Shown: positions 35,149-44,140, counted from the first letter of the stretch. The stretch: DNA of 64,000 nt from an uncultured Flavobacteriales bacterium (GCA_943788725.1 CALSRJ010000003.1:310001-374000), one strand, 5' to 3'. A program made the numbers and translations. Notes: generated from the letters alone by a model not told the origin.

Positions 35149-36363
35149 ATGGAAAAGCCACACATTGATCACAGCGAATTCCCACCCTTGAGTTTTAGGG
35201 ATTTCTCTACCGCCTTTGCCCATTTGAGCGACAGTGAATTGAGGTTTTCGTATTGGTTGTTTCGTTTCATGAACAAAGAATGGATGACATCCATGGGCAC
35301 TTCCCTAGCGGAGGTTGCACTCAAATGGGGGATTCCCTTGAGTTGGGCGGTAAAGCCGACGATATTTCGCGTGTTCTGCGGTGGAGAGACCATTTTGGAG
35401 TCACTGCGCGCCGTTGAAAAACTCGGGGTGAATGGCATTGGTGCAATCCTAGATTATTCTGTGGAAGGGCAAGAGAAGGAAGCCGAGTTTGGGAAGACCG
35501 AGACCGAAATTGTGCGCATCATTCAGCTGGCAAAGGACAACCCGAGTATTCCAGTCTCGTGCATCAAGGTCAGTGGTATCGCATCGAATGTATTGTTGGA
35601 GAAACTGTCTTCCGGCGCGGATCTCACCGATTCTGAGAAGATCGCGGCACAGCATCTTCAGCAACGTTTTGAAAGAATTTGCCAGGCGGCCTATGACAAT
35701 GGTGTTCCCCTCTATGTAGATGCAGAGGAGAGTTGGATTCAAGTCGCCATTGATCGATTGGTAGAAACCATGATGGCGCGCTACAATCAAGACAAAGCGA
35801 TCATTTTCCAGACGATACAGATGTTTCGTCACGATCGACTCGCTTACTATGCGGACCTCATTGCGAAAGGAAGGAGAGAGGGGTTTAAAATCGGGATGAA
35901 GATCGTCCGAGGTGCCTACCTTGACAAAGAGAATGCTCGTGCTGAAGAGAGGGGTTATGCTACTCCTATTCAGCCAGATAAGGCAGCTACAGATCGCGAC
36001 TATAATGCGTCTCTCAAATTGAGCGTTGAGAACATCGATTGGGTAGAGATATGCGCTGGAACCCACAACGAGGAGAGCGCGATTTACTTAACGGAATTGA
36101 TGGCTGAGCACGGCTTGCAGAACAACCATCCGCACATCTATTTCTCCCAGCTCTACGGCATGAGCGACTACATGAGTTTTAACCTAGCGGCTTCGGGTTA
36201 TAACGTTTCGAAGTACCTACCCTATGGCCCGGTAAAGGCCACCTTGCCTTATCTCATACGCAGGGCAAAGGAAAACACGGCCATTGCAGGACAAATGGGC
36301 AAGGAGTACAGCATGATCGTAAACGAAAGAAAACGAAGAAGAACAGAATCCTTCGAAGCATAA
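35149..36363 (+). CDS. Proline dehydrogenase family protein
   Basis: A 404-residue PRODH TIM-barrel flavoprotein. Core segments are SCIKVSGIAS, VPLYVDAEESWIQ, FQTIQMFRHDRL, GMKIVRGAYLDKENARAEERGY and CAGTHNEES, which fit the FAD and substrate sites. It oxidises L-proline to 1-pyrroline-5-carboxylate and reduces the quinone pool. It is monofunctional, with no PutA-type P5C dehydrogenase domain. It follows the M1 peptidase gene by 6 bp. Its stop codon sits 1 bp before the first REP-like repeat. Confidence 0.93.
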   Translation: MEKPHIDHSEFPPLSFRDFSTAFAHLSDSELRFSYWLFRFMNKEWMTSMGTSLAEVALKWGIPLSWAVKPTIFRVFCGGETILESLRAVEKLGVNGIGAILDYSVEGQEKEAEFGKTETEIVRIIQLAKDNPSIPVSCIKVSGIASNVLLEKLSSGADLTDSEKIAAQHLQQRFERICQAAYDNGVPLYVDAEESWIQVAIDRLVETMMARYNQDKAIIFQTIQMFRHDRLAYYADLIAKGRREGFKIGMKIVRGAYLDKENARAEERGYATPIQPDKAATDRDYNASLKLSVENIDWVEICAGTHNEESAIYLTELMAEHGLQNNHPHIYFSQLYGMSDYMSFNLAASGYNVSKYLPYGPVKATLPYLIRRAKENTAIAGQMGKEYSMIVNERKRRRTESFEA

Positions 36364-36414
36364 CCCAAAGCCCCGTAAGGGGCGACACACCCAAAGCCCC
36401 GTAAGGGGCGACAT
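36364..36414. repeat. Two direct REP-like hairpin repeats upstream of the transposase
   Basis: Two copies of the 25-mer beginning CCCAAAGCCCCGTAAGGGGC (36364-36388 and 36390-36414) differ only at the last base. Each holds a GCCCC-GTAA-GGGGC hairpin followed by GACA. Read on the minus strand they begin ATGTCGCCCC, the same head as the copies after the transposase, so the two sets are in inverted orientation around the gene. Confidence 0.85.
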
Positions 36415-36509
36415 ATAAAAAAGCGCAAAATGTCGATTTTACCAAGGCATTTTCGCATGTTAGGTCAAGATCAGAAGCCCTAATTTCCCATGGATATCAA
36501 GTCCAATTC

Positions 36510-36980
36510 GTGGCAAATACTTATTCCCAAATAACCATCCAACTTGTGTTTTCTGTCAAACATCGAGAGGCGTTGGTTGAACCGAAGTTCAAGAATTTGT
36601 TGGAAATGTACATCACGGGAATCATCCAAGCCTACGGGCATAAATTGCTGGCCATATCGCGTATGCCTGACCATTGTCACATCTTGGTTGGGCTCAACCC
36701 AAATCAATCAATATCTGAATTGGTGCGATTGATCAAATCGAATTCATCGAAGTACATCAACGAGCAAAAATTCTGTCGCAAGAAATTTGGATGGCAAAAT
36801 GGATATGGAGCATTTTCTTACTCTTTGGAGGCGATGAGCAATGTGGCTGCTTACATCGAAAATCAGGAGGAGCATCACCGGAAAAAGGCGTTTAAGATGG
36901 AATACATCGACCTGCTGGAAACGTATGATGTGGATTACGAAGAGAATTATCTCTTCGATTGGAATATACTTCCGGATTGA
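36510..36980 (+). CDS. REP-associated tyrosine transposase (IS200-like, Y1 HUH)
   Basis: A 156-residue single-strand DNA transposase. The HUH motif is His-Cys-His at 55-57 in MPDHCHILVG and the probable catalytic Tyr is Tyr115 in VAAYIENQ. It starts at GTG 36510 (MANTYSQI by family alignment); the ATG at 36490 is out of frame. Inverted pairs of GC-rich hairpins flank it on both sides, the layout of RAYT genes, which are usually domesticated and act on the hairpins rather than moving as a normal IS. No target duplication is visible. Confidence 0.9.
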   Translation: MANTYSQITIQLVFSVKHREALVEPKFKNLLEMYITGIIQAYGHKLLAISRMPDHCHILVGLNPNQSISELVRLIKSNSSKYINEQKFCRKKFGWQNGYGAFSYSLEAMSNVAAYIENQEEHHRKKAFKMEYIDLLETYDVDYEENYLFDWNILPD

Positions 36981-36981
36981 T

Positions 36982-37025
36982 ATGTCGCCCCTTTGGGGCT
37001 GATGATGTTTCGCCCCTTTGGGGCT
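36982..37025. repeat. Two REP-like hairpin repeats downstream of the transposase
   Basis: ATGTCGCCCCTTTGGGGCT (36982-37000) and TGTTTCGCCCCTTTGGGGCT (37006-37025) each form a GCCCC-TTT-GGGGC hairpin. The second is followed by TTTTTAT, so it could also end transcription of the transposase on the plus strand. Loops differ from the upstream set (TTT versus the complement of GTAA), but the ATGTCGCCCC head is shared. Confidence 0.85.
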
Positions 37026-37027
37026 TT

Positions 37028-38137
37028 TTATTTGGGGAGTAGTTTTAGTGTTTTTGCTCGGTTTAGTTTCCCGTTTTCGGTTTCGGCGAAGGCGTCCAAG
37101 TAAAGGATCTCTTTTGGAAGTTCATGCTTGTGAAGGTCTCTTCTGAGGTCTTCGATGAGATCGGTTTGGTCCGTTTCACTTAAAGGCTGACTCTCAATGA
37201 TCAGGACCACGCGCTCGCCCAATTTCTCGTCCTTTAGCCCTGCGAAAAAGAAGTTAGTGTTCAGGTACGGCTTCGCGAGCTTCTCTATTACTTCGGGGAT
37301 GACCTTAACGCCTCCGCTGTTGATCATGTTATCCGCCCTTCCTACCCAGTGGAAGGAGCGGTCATTTTCAAGTCGAATGATGTCATTGGTTATCAGAGGG
37401 TTTTCGGGTAATAGGTCTGATTTGATAATCAAACAATCGCGTTCGTCTTTGTCAATCTCTATGCCTTCCAATACCATAAAAGGCGTATTTCGTTCTGCAC
37501 CATTGATACGGCGAAGCGCTACGTGCGAAATGGTTTCGGTCATGCCAAAAGATTCATAAATCTCATTTGGCCAGTTGCTCACTCTTTCGTCTAAGCGAGG
37601 ATCTACTTGGCCTCCGCCCACGATGATCTTCTTCACTTTCTTCCATTGTTCGGAGGCAGCTGGATCTTCGGTGATGTTGTAAAGCTGCATAGGAACAACA
37701 GCAGCAAAATCTATGCTTTTACCGTTAGGGAGTTCTGGAGTAGCCGTGGTATCTGCTATGTGGAGGTCTAGGTCTCCGATGATAGATCGGGCAATCATCA
37801 TTTTACCGCCGATGAATCGATTGGGCATGCAAAGCAGGGCGCTGTCGCCTGGCTTCAAAGCCAAAAAGTCTAGGGTGCGCTTTGCACTTGCCAAAATGTG
37901 TTCCTTCTTTATCTTGATATTCTTCGGCCGGCCAGTACTTCCAGATGTCCTCGCTTGAATCCAATCTTTCGTGTTGCTCCAGTCGACAACGAATTCCAAT
38001 ATATCTTCCAATTCGCCGATGCCATAGCCTTCTTGTAACTGCTGTTGTGCGTGTGCTCTCCATTCGTGCAAAGACCGCTTTCGGCCGTCAATTGAGAGGC
38101 TCTTGAACTTTTTCCACTCGGGTGTTTCGCTTATCAT
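37028..38137 (-). CDS. menE: o-Succinylbenzoate-CoA ligase, short form
   Basis: A 369-residue acyl-adenylate-forming enzyme for menaquinone synthesis, joining CoA to o-succinylbenzoate. ARTSGSTGRPKNIKIKK is the phosphate-binding loop, YESFGMTETISHVALR the substrate/adenylate motif, and WVGRADNMINSGGVKV the hinge. The start at ATG 38137 makes an ATGA overlap with the menC stop; an ATG 21 bp upstream (38158) is possible but overlaps more. It is shorter than the roughly 450-residue enterobacterial enzyme, with a compact N-terminal domain as I recall for other Bacteroidota MenE. Context with menC supports the name. Confidence 0.85.
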   Translation of the reverse strand: MISETPEWKKFKSLSIDGRKRSLHEWRAHAQQQLQEGYGIGELEDILEFVVDWSNTKDWIQARTSGSTGRPKNIKIKKEHILASAKRTLDFLALKPGDSALLCMPNRFIGGKMMIARSIIGDLDLHIADTTATPELPNGKSIDFAAVVPMQLYNITEDPAASEQWKKVKKIIVGGGQVDPRLDERVSNWPNEIYESFGMTETISHVALRRINGAERNTPFMVLEGIEIDKDERDCLIIKSDLLPENPLITNDIIRLENDRSFHWVGRADNMINSGGVKVIPEVIEKLAKPYLNTNFFFAGLKDEKLGERVVLIIESQPLSETDQTDLIEDLRRDLHKHELPKEILYLDAFAETENGKLNRAKTLKLLPK

Positions 38138-39177
38138 ATGATTGCAGTTAGGTCCCATTTTTTACTGGGATCAAAACGAATGATCTGGCCTTGAAGATAC
38201 AGAGGAGAATCGAAATTGTTGGTGTACAATCCTCCTGTCCCAAGTCCTTGGGGAAGCTGGACGTCTTTCTCAAAGGTGTATTGGGCGATGGCGTTGAGGC
38301 CTACATTGCTTTCTAGGGCCGATGTGATCCACCATCGAGTGCTTTGTGCCTCGGCCAAACGGATCCATTCATCCGAACCTTTTATGCCGCCATGTAAGGA
38401 GGGTTTAAGAATGATGTATTGGGGTTTGATGTTCTCAATCAGGCTTTTCTTTTCTTCGAATCCGCATATACCGATCAGCTCTTCATCCAGTGCAATGGGT
38501 AAGGGTGTTATTTCGCAAAGCCGGGCCATGGCTTCCCACTGCCCCTGTGCTATGGGTTGCTCTATGGAGTGCAGGTCATACGCAGCTAGCTTATTCAATT
38601 TTTCTAGGGCTTCATCGGGTTTGAAGGCTCCATTTGCATCCACCCTGAGTTCAATGTCTCCTCCAAATTCGTTACGGATGAAGTGAAGCAAATGGAGCTC
38701 TGTTTCAAAGTCGATGGCTCCTATCTTCAACTTTACACAGGCAAATCCTTGTTGGATCTTTTCTACGATCTGCTCTCGCATGAAGGTGCGTTCGCCCATC
38801 CATATTAGACCGTTGATCTGCATTCCCTGCGAACCGTTGGTGAAATGGTTGGCGTAGAGATGCTTTGATCCTTTAGCTTCCACATCTAACAGCAGGGTTT
38901 CCAGACCAAATTGGATAGAAGGATAGGCATCCAGGTCGGGAAAGGAAGTACTGCCTTCTCTGAGGCTTTGACATACTATGTCCAGCGTATGTTCATAGTC
39001 CTTCATCGGATCGGGGCTGAGCCCTTCGATCATGCTGCACTCGCCCAAGGCTGGATACGGAAAAGTATCATCTTCCCAGATCAGGAAATAAGAATCCTTG
39101 GTAGTCAACACGCCTCGTGAGGTGCCGCTCGGACGTTTGAACTGGAGGGTATATTTCTTCCAACGGACTTGTGCCAT
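38134..39177 (-). CDS. menC: o-Succinylbenzoate synthase
   Basis: A 347-residue enolase-superfamily enzyme that dehydrates SHCHC to o-succinylbenzoate in menaquinone synthesis. Catalytic Lys is in CVKLKIGA; metal ligands are in LRVDANGAF, HSIEQP and ALDEELIG, the standard D-E-D/E order. Start at ATG 39177 preferred over the TTG three codons earlier. The stop overlaps menE by ATGA. The leader is an unusual purine-rich, C-free tract (see the repeat entry). Other men genes are outside the window. Confidence 0.88.
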   Translation of the reverse strand: MAQVRWKKYTLQFKRPSGTSRGVLTTKDSYFLIWEDDTFPYPALGECSMIEGLSPDPMKDYEHTLDIVCQSLREGSTSFPDLDAYPSIQFGLETLLLDVEAKGSKHLYANHFTNGSQGMQINGLIWMGERTFMREQIVEKIQQGFACVKLKIGAIDFETELHLLHFIRNEFGGDIELRVDANGAFKPDEALEKLNKLAAYDLHSIEQPIAQGQWEAMARLCEITPLPIALDEELIGICGFEEKKSLIENIKPQYIILKPSLHGGIKGSDEWIRLAEAQSTRWWITSALESNVGLNAIAQYTFEKDVQLPQGLGTGGLYTNNFDSPLYLQGQIIRFDPSKKWDLTAII

Positions 39178-39184
39178 GAAGCGC

Positions 39185-39244
39185 AAGGTAGGGGAATTGG
39201 GAAATTAGAGGATGGGAGAATTAGATGATTAGAGAATGGGAAAG
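39185..39244. repeat. 60-nt C-free low-complexity tract before menC
   Basis: The plus strand has no C for 60 nt, built from repeated GGGA, GAATTAGA and GATTAGAGAAT words. It lies directly upstream of the menC start, so the menC leader RNA would contain no G over this stretch. Confidence 0.6.
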
Positions 39245-39383
39245 CGAGGAGGCGATAGACGGTGGCACTCCCATAAAAACAAGTGGGGTCCTTTGATCAT
39301 TCGGCGCAGGGTGTTTTGAATTCAACGAGGAACCATGCTGCATGAATCCAGCGCAAGCACAGGAGGGAATAGAATGGAGTCGG

Positions 39384-39400
39384 AGCCCCTAATGGGGGCT
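39384..39400. other. Hairpin just after accA
   Basis: AGCCCC-TAATG-GGGGCT forms a GC-rich stem 2 bp beyond the accA stop on the minus strand. There is no T tract, so terminator status is uncertain. Confidence 0.35.
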
Positions 39401-39402
39401 TC

Positions 39403-40362
39403 TCAGCCTTCTACGTACACTCCCATGCCGCTGTATTTTTCAATACGAGCGTTGGTACGGCTTTCTGGCTTGAGGCGCTTCAAGGCATCGTACTGCTTCA
39501 AGATCTCATTCTTTACATTTTCGAAAGCTTCCGTAGGGTTGCAATGCGCGCCTCCTAGGGGTTCTTTGATGATGCCATCGATGAGGCCGTTGTCCAGCAT
39601 ATTATCTGCGGTCAACTTGAGTGCGTCCGCCGCAATTTCTTTGTAATCCCAGCTTCTCCACAGAATGGACGAACAAGACTCTGGAGAGATGACCGAATAC
39701 CACGTGTACTCCATCATCAGCACCTTGTCTGCTACTCCAATGCCCAATGCGCCTCCTGAAGCACCTTCACCAATGATGATGGCGATGACCGGTACGCGCA
39801 GGTTAAACATCTCGTAAATATTTCGTGCGATGGCTTCTCCTTGGCCGCGCTCTTCAGCTTCTAGACCAGGGAAAGCTCCTGGAGTATCGATGAAACAAAC
39901 AATGGGCTTGTTGAATTTTTCTGCCAGTCTAAAGAGACGCAAAGCCTTGCGGTATCCCTCAGGGTTTGCCATTCCGAAGTTTCGGTACTGGCGCATTTTG
40001 GTGTTGATGCCTTTTTGCTGACCTACAAACATGAAGGTCTTTCCATCAATGCTTCCAAAACCGCCTACCATGGCCTTGTCATCACGCACGCCTCGGTCTC
40101 CGTGCAGCTCGATGAAGTCGCCGCCGGTTACGGCTTGGATGTAGGCTAGGGTGTACGGGCGCTCGGGATGACGACTAACCTGCACCTTTTGCCACGGTGA
40201 AAGGTTTTTATAGATCTCTTTACGCGTGCTAACAAGCTTTGTCTCGAGCTCCTTGATGGATGCTACGCTCTTGAGCTTGCTCTTCTCCTTTACTTGACGA
40301 AGATTTTCGAGCTGTTCTTCCAGTTCTTGGATCGGCTTTTCGAAATCGAGGTATACTGCCAT
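39403..40362 (-). CDS. accA: Acetyl-CoA carboxylase carboxyltransferase subunit alpha
   Basis: A 319-residue AccA, full length. It moves CO2 from carboxybiotin to acetyl-CoA with AccD in the first step of fatty-acid synthesis. [38 protein letters not shown] and [13 protein letters not shown] are family hallmarks, and the N-terminus has the usual coiled helix ([18 protein letters not shown]). A strong promoter match lies 19 nt ahead of the start, and a GC hairpin follows the stop, so it may be a single-gene unit. Confidence 0.96.
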   Translation of the reverse strand: MAVYLDFEKPIQELEEQLENLRQVKEKSKLKSVASIKELETKLVSTRKEIYKNLSPWQKVQVSRHPERPYTLAYIQAVTGGDFIELHGDRGVRDDKAMVGGFGSIDGKTFMFVGQQKGINTKMRQYRNFGMANPEGYRKALRLFRLAEKFNKPIVCFIDTPGAFPGLEAEERGQGEAIARNIYEMFNLRVPVIAIIIGEGASGGALGIGVADKVLMMEYTWYSVISPESCSSILWRSWDYKEIAADALKLTADNMLDNGLIDGIIKEPLGGAHCNPTEAFENVKNEILKQYDALKRLKPESRTNARIEKYSGMGVYVEG

Positions 40363-40381
40363 AGAGATTCGTTTGAGGGGT

Positions 40382-40409
40382 CAAATGTAAGAGATTGATG
40401 GACTATCAA
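40382..40409 (-). promoter_or_regulatory. Bacteroidota-type promoter for accA
   Basis: On the minus strand TTG - 17 nt - TACATTTG - 19 nt - ATG. Both elements match the Bacteroidota sigma consensus (TTG at -33, TAnnTTTG at -7) with standard spacing. This is the best promoter match seen in the window. Confidence 0.6.
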
Positions 40410-40453
40410 GCCGCTCTTCTCGCAGAATGCATTCGTTAGATACACATGAAGAA

Positions 40454-41311
40454 TCAGGCAGGCAATGCAGCAGTTAGCTTCACAGCTTCTGAGGCTTCCT
40501 TTACATCATGTACCCTTAAGATGTTGACGCCCCGCAATAATGCCAAGGTGTTTAAGACCGTCGTTCCATTCAGGGCTTCCTCTGGTGAGGTGCCCAATAC
40601 CTTGTTGATCATGCTCTTCCTAGAAAATCCACAAAGTATTGGAACGCCAAGAACTTGGAATTGGTCCAGGTCACTGAGTAGTTGATAGTTGTGTTCCAAG
40701 CTCTTCCCAAAGCCGAATCCCGGATCAACGATCACGTCATGCACGCCGATTCGGCGCAATGTGTCAAGGCGCTGGATGAAAAAGGAAAGTACTTCTTCGG
40801 TCACATCAACATACTCAGGTGCATCCTGCATGGTTTCTGGAGTGCCCTGCATGTGCATCAAAACGTAGGGGACTTGCAGCTCGGCAATGGTGGCGAACAT
40901 TTGCTCGTCTAGCTGGCCTCCGCTGACGTCGTTGATCATGTCGGCGCCCGCATCCACAGCCGCCCTAGCAACGGAAGATCGATAAGTGTCAACAGAGAGA
41001 ACGGCAGTGGGGAATTGTGCGCGTAATAAGGTCACGGCTGGGATGAGTCGCTCCATCTCCTCAGCTTCGGTCACTCCGGGTGCCTTTGGTCGGGTGGATA
41101 CCGCACCTATGTCGAGGATGGCGGCGCCAGCTTGCAAATGAAGCTTGGCCTTTTCTATGAGTTTAGAGGCCTCGTTGTACTTTCCGCCGTCAAAGAATGA
41201 ATCAGGTGTTACGTTGAGAATCCCCATCACTGCGGGTGTGGAAAGATCGATCAAAATGCCTCGGCAGTTGACCGTTCGTTTTTTCGGAATTGCTGTACTT
41301 TGCTCGCTCAT
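40454..41311 (-). CDS. folP: Dihydropteroate synthase
   Basis: A 285-residue TIM-barrel enzyme joining p-aminobenzoate to the pterin pyrophosphate in folate synthesis. MGILNVTPDSFFDGGKY is the pyrophosphate loop. LDIGAVSTRPKAPGVTEAEE, ADMINDVSGG and VDPGFGFGKSLEHN are the remaining signatures; the substrate loop reads GAVSTRPKAPG where GxESTRPG is usual, a mild difference. Divergent from DUF1599, with 17 bp between the starts. Confidence 0.94.
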   Translation of the reverse strand: MSEQSTAIPKKRTVNCRGILIDLSTPAVMGILNVTPDSFFDGGKYNEASKLIEKAKLHLQAGAAILDIGAVSTRPKAPGVTEAEEMERLIPAVTLLRAQFPTAVLSVDTYRSSVARAAVDAGADMINDVSGGQLDEQMFATIAELQVPYVLMHMQGTPETMQDAPEYVDVTEEVLSFFIQRLDTLRRIGVHDVIVDPGFGFGKSLEHNYQLLSDLDQFQVLGVPILCGFSRKSMINKVLGTSPEEALNGTTVLNTLALLRGVNILRVHDVKEASEAVKLTAALPA

Positions 41312-41328
41312 AGATGTGACGAAAATAG

Positions 41329-41865
41329 ATGGAACAAACGCTCAAACAATACGACGCCGCTTTTTTGAAATGCCGTGAGATCTTTTTCAAGAAGACCACG
41401 GACTATGGCACTGCTTGGCGCATACTGCGACCTAAGTCGCTGACGGATCAGATCTTCATCAAAGCACAGCGTATCCGAACCATTGAAGAGACAGGAGAAA
41501 ACAAGGTGGGTGAAGACGTGGGCGATGAATTTGTTGGCATCGTGAATTATTGCATCATGGCCTTGGTGCAATTGGAGCTCCCCGAATCTGAAGGAATGGA
41601 ATTAGGCGCAGAACGAGCCACTGAGGTGTACGATCAGAAAGCCACTTTGGCGCGTGATCTCATGATCAAGAAGAATACCGACTACGGTGAGGCTTGGCGA
41701 GACATGCGGGTGAGCTCATTGACTGACCTGATCTTGATGAAGATCTTACGCATCCGCCAGATCGAAGACAACAAGGGAAAAACCCTGATCTCTGAAGGCA
41801 TCGATGCCAATTACCTCGACATGATGAATTACGCCCTGTTCGCGCTCATCCGCTTGGCTGAATGA
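41329..41865 (+). CDS. DUF1599 protein with two tandem repeats (Nmad1-related)
   Basis: A 178-residue all-helical protein made of two copies of one unit. KKTTDYGTAWRILRPKSLTD in the first half aligns with KKNTDYGEAWRDMRVSSLTD in the second, each followed by a KxxRIRxIE helix. This is DUF1599, also called nucleotide modification associated domain 1. Biochemical role is not established. It is 7 bp upstream of a glycosyltransferase gene and may be co-transcribed, with no clear functional link. A candidate TACTTTG promoter core lies at 41296-41302. Confidence 0.85.
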   Translation: MEQTLKQYDAAFLKCREIFFKKTTDYGTAWRILRPKSLTDQIFIKAQRIRTIEETGENKVGEDVGDEFVGIVNYCIMALVQLELPESEGMELGAERATEVYDQKATLARDLMIKKNTDYGEAWRDMRVSSLTDLILMKILRIRQIEDNKGKTLISEGIDANYLDMMNYALFALIRLAE

Positions 41866-41872
41866 TCCGAGC

Positions 41873-43111
41873 ATGGCTAGACTGCTCATCCTTAGCAACG
41901 TCCATGTAGAACCGAAATCTTCGGCGGCTGGACGGCGTATGCTGCAGCTCATGCGTGCATTCCTGGCTAAGGGTTATCAAATCACCTACGCGACGACGGC
42001 AGGGGAAAGCGTGTACGCGCATGATCTTTCTTCGGAAGGAATAGCCAACGCGAAGGTGGAAGTAAATGACACGGGCTTCGATGCTTGGGTGCAGCAGATC
42101 GACCCGACCCTTGTGCTTTTTGATCGTTTCATGGTGGAAGAGCAATTCGGTTGGCGTGTGAGGATCCATTGTCCGTCTGCCATTCGCATCTTGGATACGG
42201 AAGACTTGCATTGCTTGCGTTATGCCCGGGAAGCAGCTGTCAAAGAGAGGCGTTCCTTTGTGGAGGAGGATTTGTACCGGGATATTGCCTTCAGAGAAAT
42301 CGCAAGTATCCTCCGCTGTGACCTTAGCTTGATGATTTCTTCATATGAAATGGCTTTGTTACAGCGCGTATTTAGTGTAGATGCTTCTTTGTTGCATTAC
42401 ATGCCTTTTTTGGAGGATCCCAATAGTGATGCGTCTAAACAAAGCTGGCTTTCGTTTGAGCAGCGGGCTCACTTCATTTCAATTGGGAATTTCATGCACG
42501 CTCCAAACTTGGATGCGGTGAAGCAGTTGAAGGAGGTCGTTTGGCCCAAGATCCGCGCCAGATTGCCGAAGGTTGAATTGCATGTTTACGGTGCCTATCC
42601 AACACAGCAAGTGTTGGAGTGGAACGATCCAATGCATGGCTTCTTGGTGAAGGGGAGGGCAGAAGAGGCAGAAGCAGTGATCGGTCAGGCACGCGTGATG
42701 CTTGCGCCCTTGCGCTTTGGTGCAGGGTTGAAAGGAAAACTGGTCGACGCGATGCGTTGCGGCACGCCAAGCGTTACCTCGACTATCGGTGCGGAAGGGA
42801 TGTTGCTCGGAAAGGATTGGCCAGGAAGGGTAGAGGATGAGGAGGATGCGTTTGTCCATGCGGCGGTTGACTTGTACTCAGAAGAAGCGCGCTGGAACGA
42901 TGTACAAATGCATTGTACAGACTTGATCAACGGTGCGTTTAACGGCAAAGGGCATGTGCTTTTGTTTTGGAATCGCATGGATCATTTAATGGCTGAACTC
43001 GAGCAACATCGCAGAGCGAATTTTATGGGTGGGATGCTTTGGCACCATTCTACGCGGAGCACGGAGTACATGTCTAAGTGGATCGAGGCAAAGAATAAAG
43101 GGCAGCGCTAA
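41873..43111 (+). CDS. Glycosyltransferase family 4-like protein
   Basis: A 412-residue GT-B glycosyltransferase. The N-terminus LLILSNVHVEPKSSAAGRRM is the acceptor-side start; the C-terminal donor domain has VYGAYPTQQV, MLAPLRFGAGLKGKLVDAM and CGTPSVTSTIGAEGM. These match GT4 enzymes that bind nucleotide-sugar diphosphates. It stands alone, away from the main glycan locus, after DUF1599. It ends 8 bp before the convergent carbonic anhydrase gene. Confidence 0.82.
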   Translation: MARLLILSNVHVEPKSSAAGRRMLQLMRAFLAKGYQITYATTAGESVYAHDLSSEGIANAKVEVNDTGFDAWVQQIDPTLVLFDRFMVEEQFGWRVRIHCPSAIRILDTEDLHCLRYAREAAVKERRSFVEEDLYRDIAFREIASILRCDLSLMISSYEMALLQRVFSVDASLLHYMPFLEDPNSDASKQSWLSFEQRAHFISIGNFMHAPNLDAVKQLKEVVWPKIRARLPKVELHVYGAYPTQQVLEWNDPMHGFLVKGRAEEAEAVIGQARVMLAPLRFGAGLKGKLVDAMRCGTPSVTSTIGAEGMLLGKDWPGRVEDEEDAFVHAAVDLYSEEARWNDVQMHCTDLINGAFNGKGHVLLFWNRMDHLMAELEQHRRANFMGGMLWHHSTRSTEYMSKWIEAKNKGQR

Positions 43112-43119
43112 GGGGTATG

Positions 43120-43929
43120 CTACTCAATGACATGTAAGGTCACAGTTCTGTCGTTGAGGTCTTGCTTCAGTCTGTAATTATTGGTTGGCATCAACACCTT
43201 CAATGCAGCCACCTGCTCATGAGATACGGTGATTGGATGTTTAAAAACGATCCACTCCACGGATTCGGTGCACGGTGGTGTCGTCAAAGATCCAGCATAC
43301 AAGAAGTAATCTAAAATATCTGGTAAATTTTGGTTGAGGTCATATCCAGCATGCACTACTTTCTTTTCCTGTGGTTGGAGTGGAAGATAACTCTCAAGAA
43401 ACTGAAAGGGCTCACTGCTCAATCCTTCCTGGGCCATGATGCTTAAAACGAGGAAATTGTCATGTTTACCCTGGTGCACCATATGGAGTTCGAGGGGATA
43501 TCGGATTCCGTTCACAGTATGCTCCGCAGGCTCATGAAAGTGCATCTGGAGCAGATCAAACCGCTCGTTATTGTAAATGACAAAGTCGCCACGTTCAAAG
43601 CTGTATTGGATGGTATGTCCATTGTTCAGCACATCATGAATCTTGGTATACGGCGCATAATTGATTTCAAAATTGAGTACTGTCTCTTTGACATTCTCCG
43701 TAAAACATTCGATGATGTTGATGGGTGATTGGTGCTCTCCCCCACATGCAGAACCAAGGTGTTCAATCTCATCCCAATATTCTGGCCCGGTTTCTCCGTC
43801 GTAGCTCCATTCGGGCGTTGGGCTACTTGGTTGCCCTTGATCATCGGAGGGTAAGCTGATGGAAATCATGACGAAAATGGCAATGAGCGAAACGCCAATG
43901 CCCAGTTTCAATCTGGATCTTCGAATCAT
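43120..43929 (-). CDS. Alpha-class carbonic anhydrase, membrane-anchored or exported
   Basis: A 269-residue protein from ATG 43929 (the track start is a TTG seven codons earlier). An N-terminal hydrophobic segment LGIGVSLIAIFVMISISL follows basic residues, so it is exported or anchored. WSYDGETGPEYWDEI, CGGEHQSPINI, MHFHEPAEHTVNG and LELHMVHQ are alpha-CA hallmarks, with the three zinc His present, and TTPPCTESVEW is the conserved C-terminal core. It interconverts CO2 and bicarbonate in the periplasm. Confidence 0.94.
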   Translation of the reverse strand: MIRRSRLKLGIGVSLIAIFVMISISLPSDDQGQPSSPTPEWSYDGETGPEYWDEIEHLGSACGGEHQSPINIIECFTENVKETVLNFEINYAPYTKIHDVLNNGHTIQYSFERGDFVIYNNERFDLLQMHFHEPAEHTVNGIRYPLELHMVHQGKHDNFLVLSIMAQEGLSSEPFQFLESYLPLQPQEKKVVHAGYDLNQNLPDILDYFLYAGSLTTPPCTESVEWIVFKHPITVSHEQVAALKVLMPTNNYRLKQDLNDRTVTLHVIE

Positions 43930-44140
43930 ATCGACCAGTTTAGATACCAAATGAACAAAAGCCCTCCGTGTGGAAAATTGTTCGATATCAGCAAAGGGAC
44001 TGATAATAGAATGCTTATGATGCTATAAATCAATCAAGAGGGGCTCCAAAAAATGGGTCGGACGATAGGTTAATTAGGGTTAGCCTTTTGTCAATGTGAT
44101 GTACGATTGACGGCCAAATAAAGTTTCGAAAGGACAGAAT

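Noticed and set aside
35449-36066. 205-residue antisense ORF inside proline dehydrogenase
   Set aside because: No recognisable domain and fully covered by a well-supported gene.
36510-36980. Active IS200/IS605 insertion sequence
   Set aside because: Single small Y1 gene with paired REP-like hairpins on each side and no TnpB; fits a RAYT better than a mobile IS.
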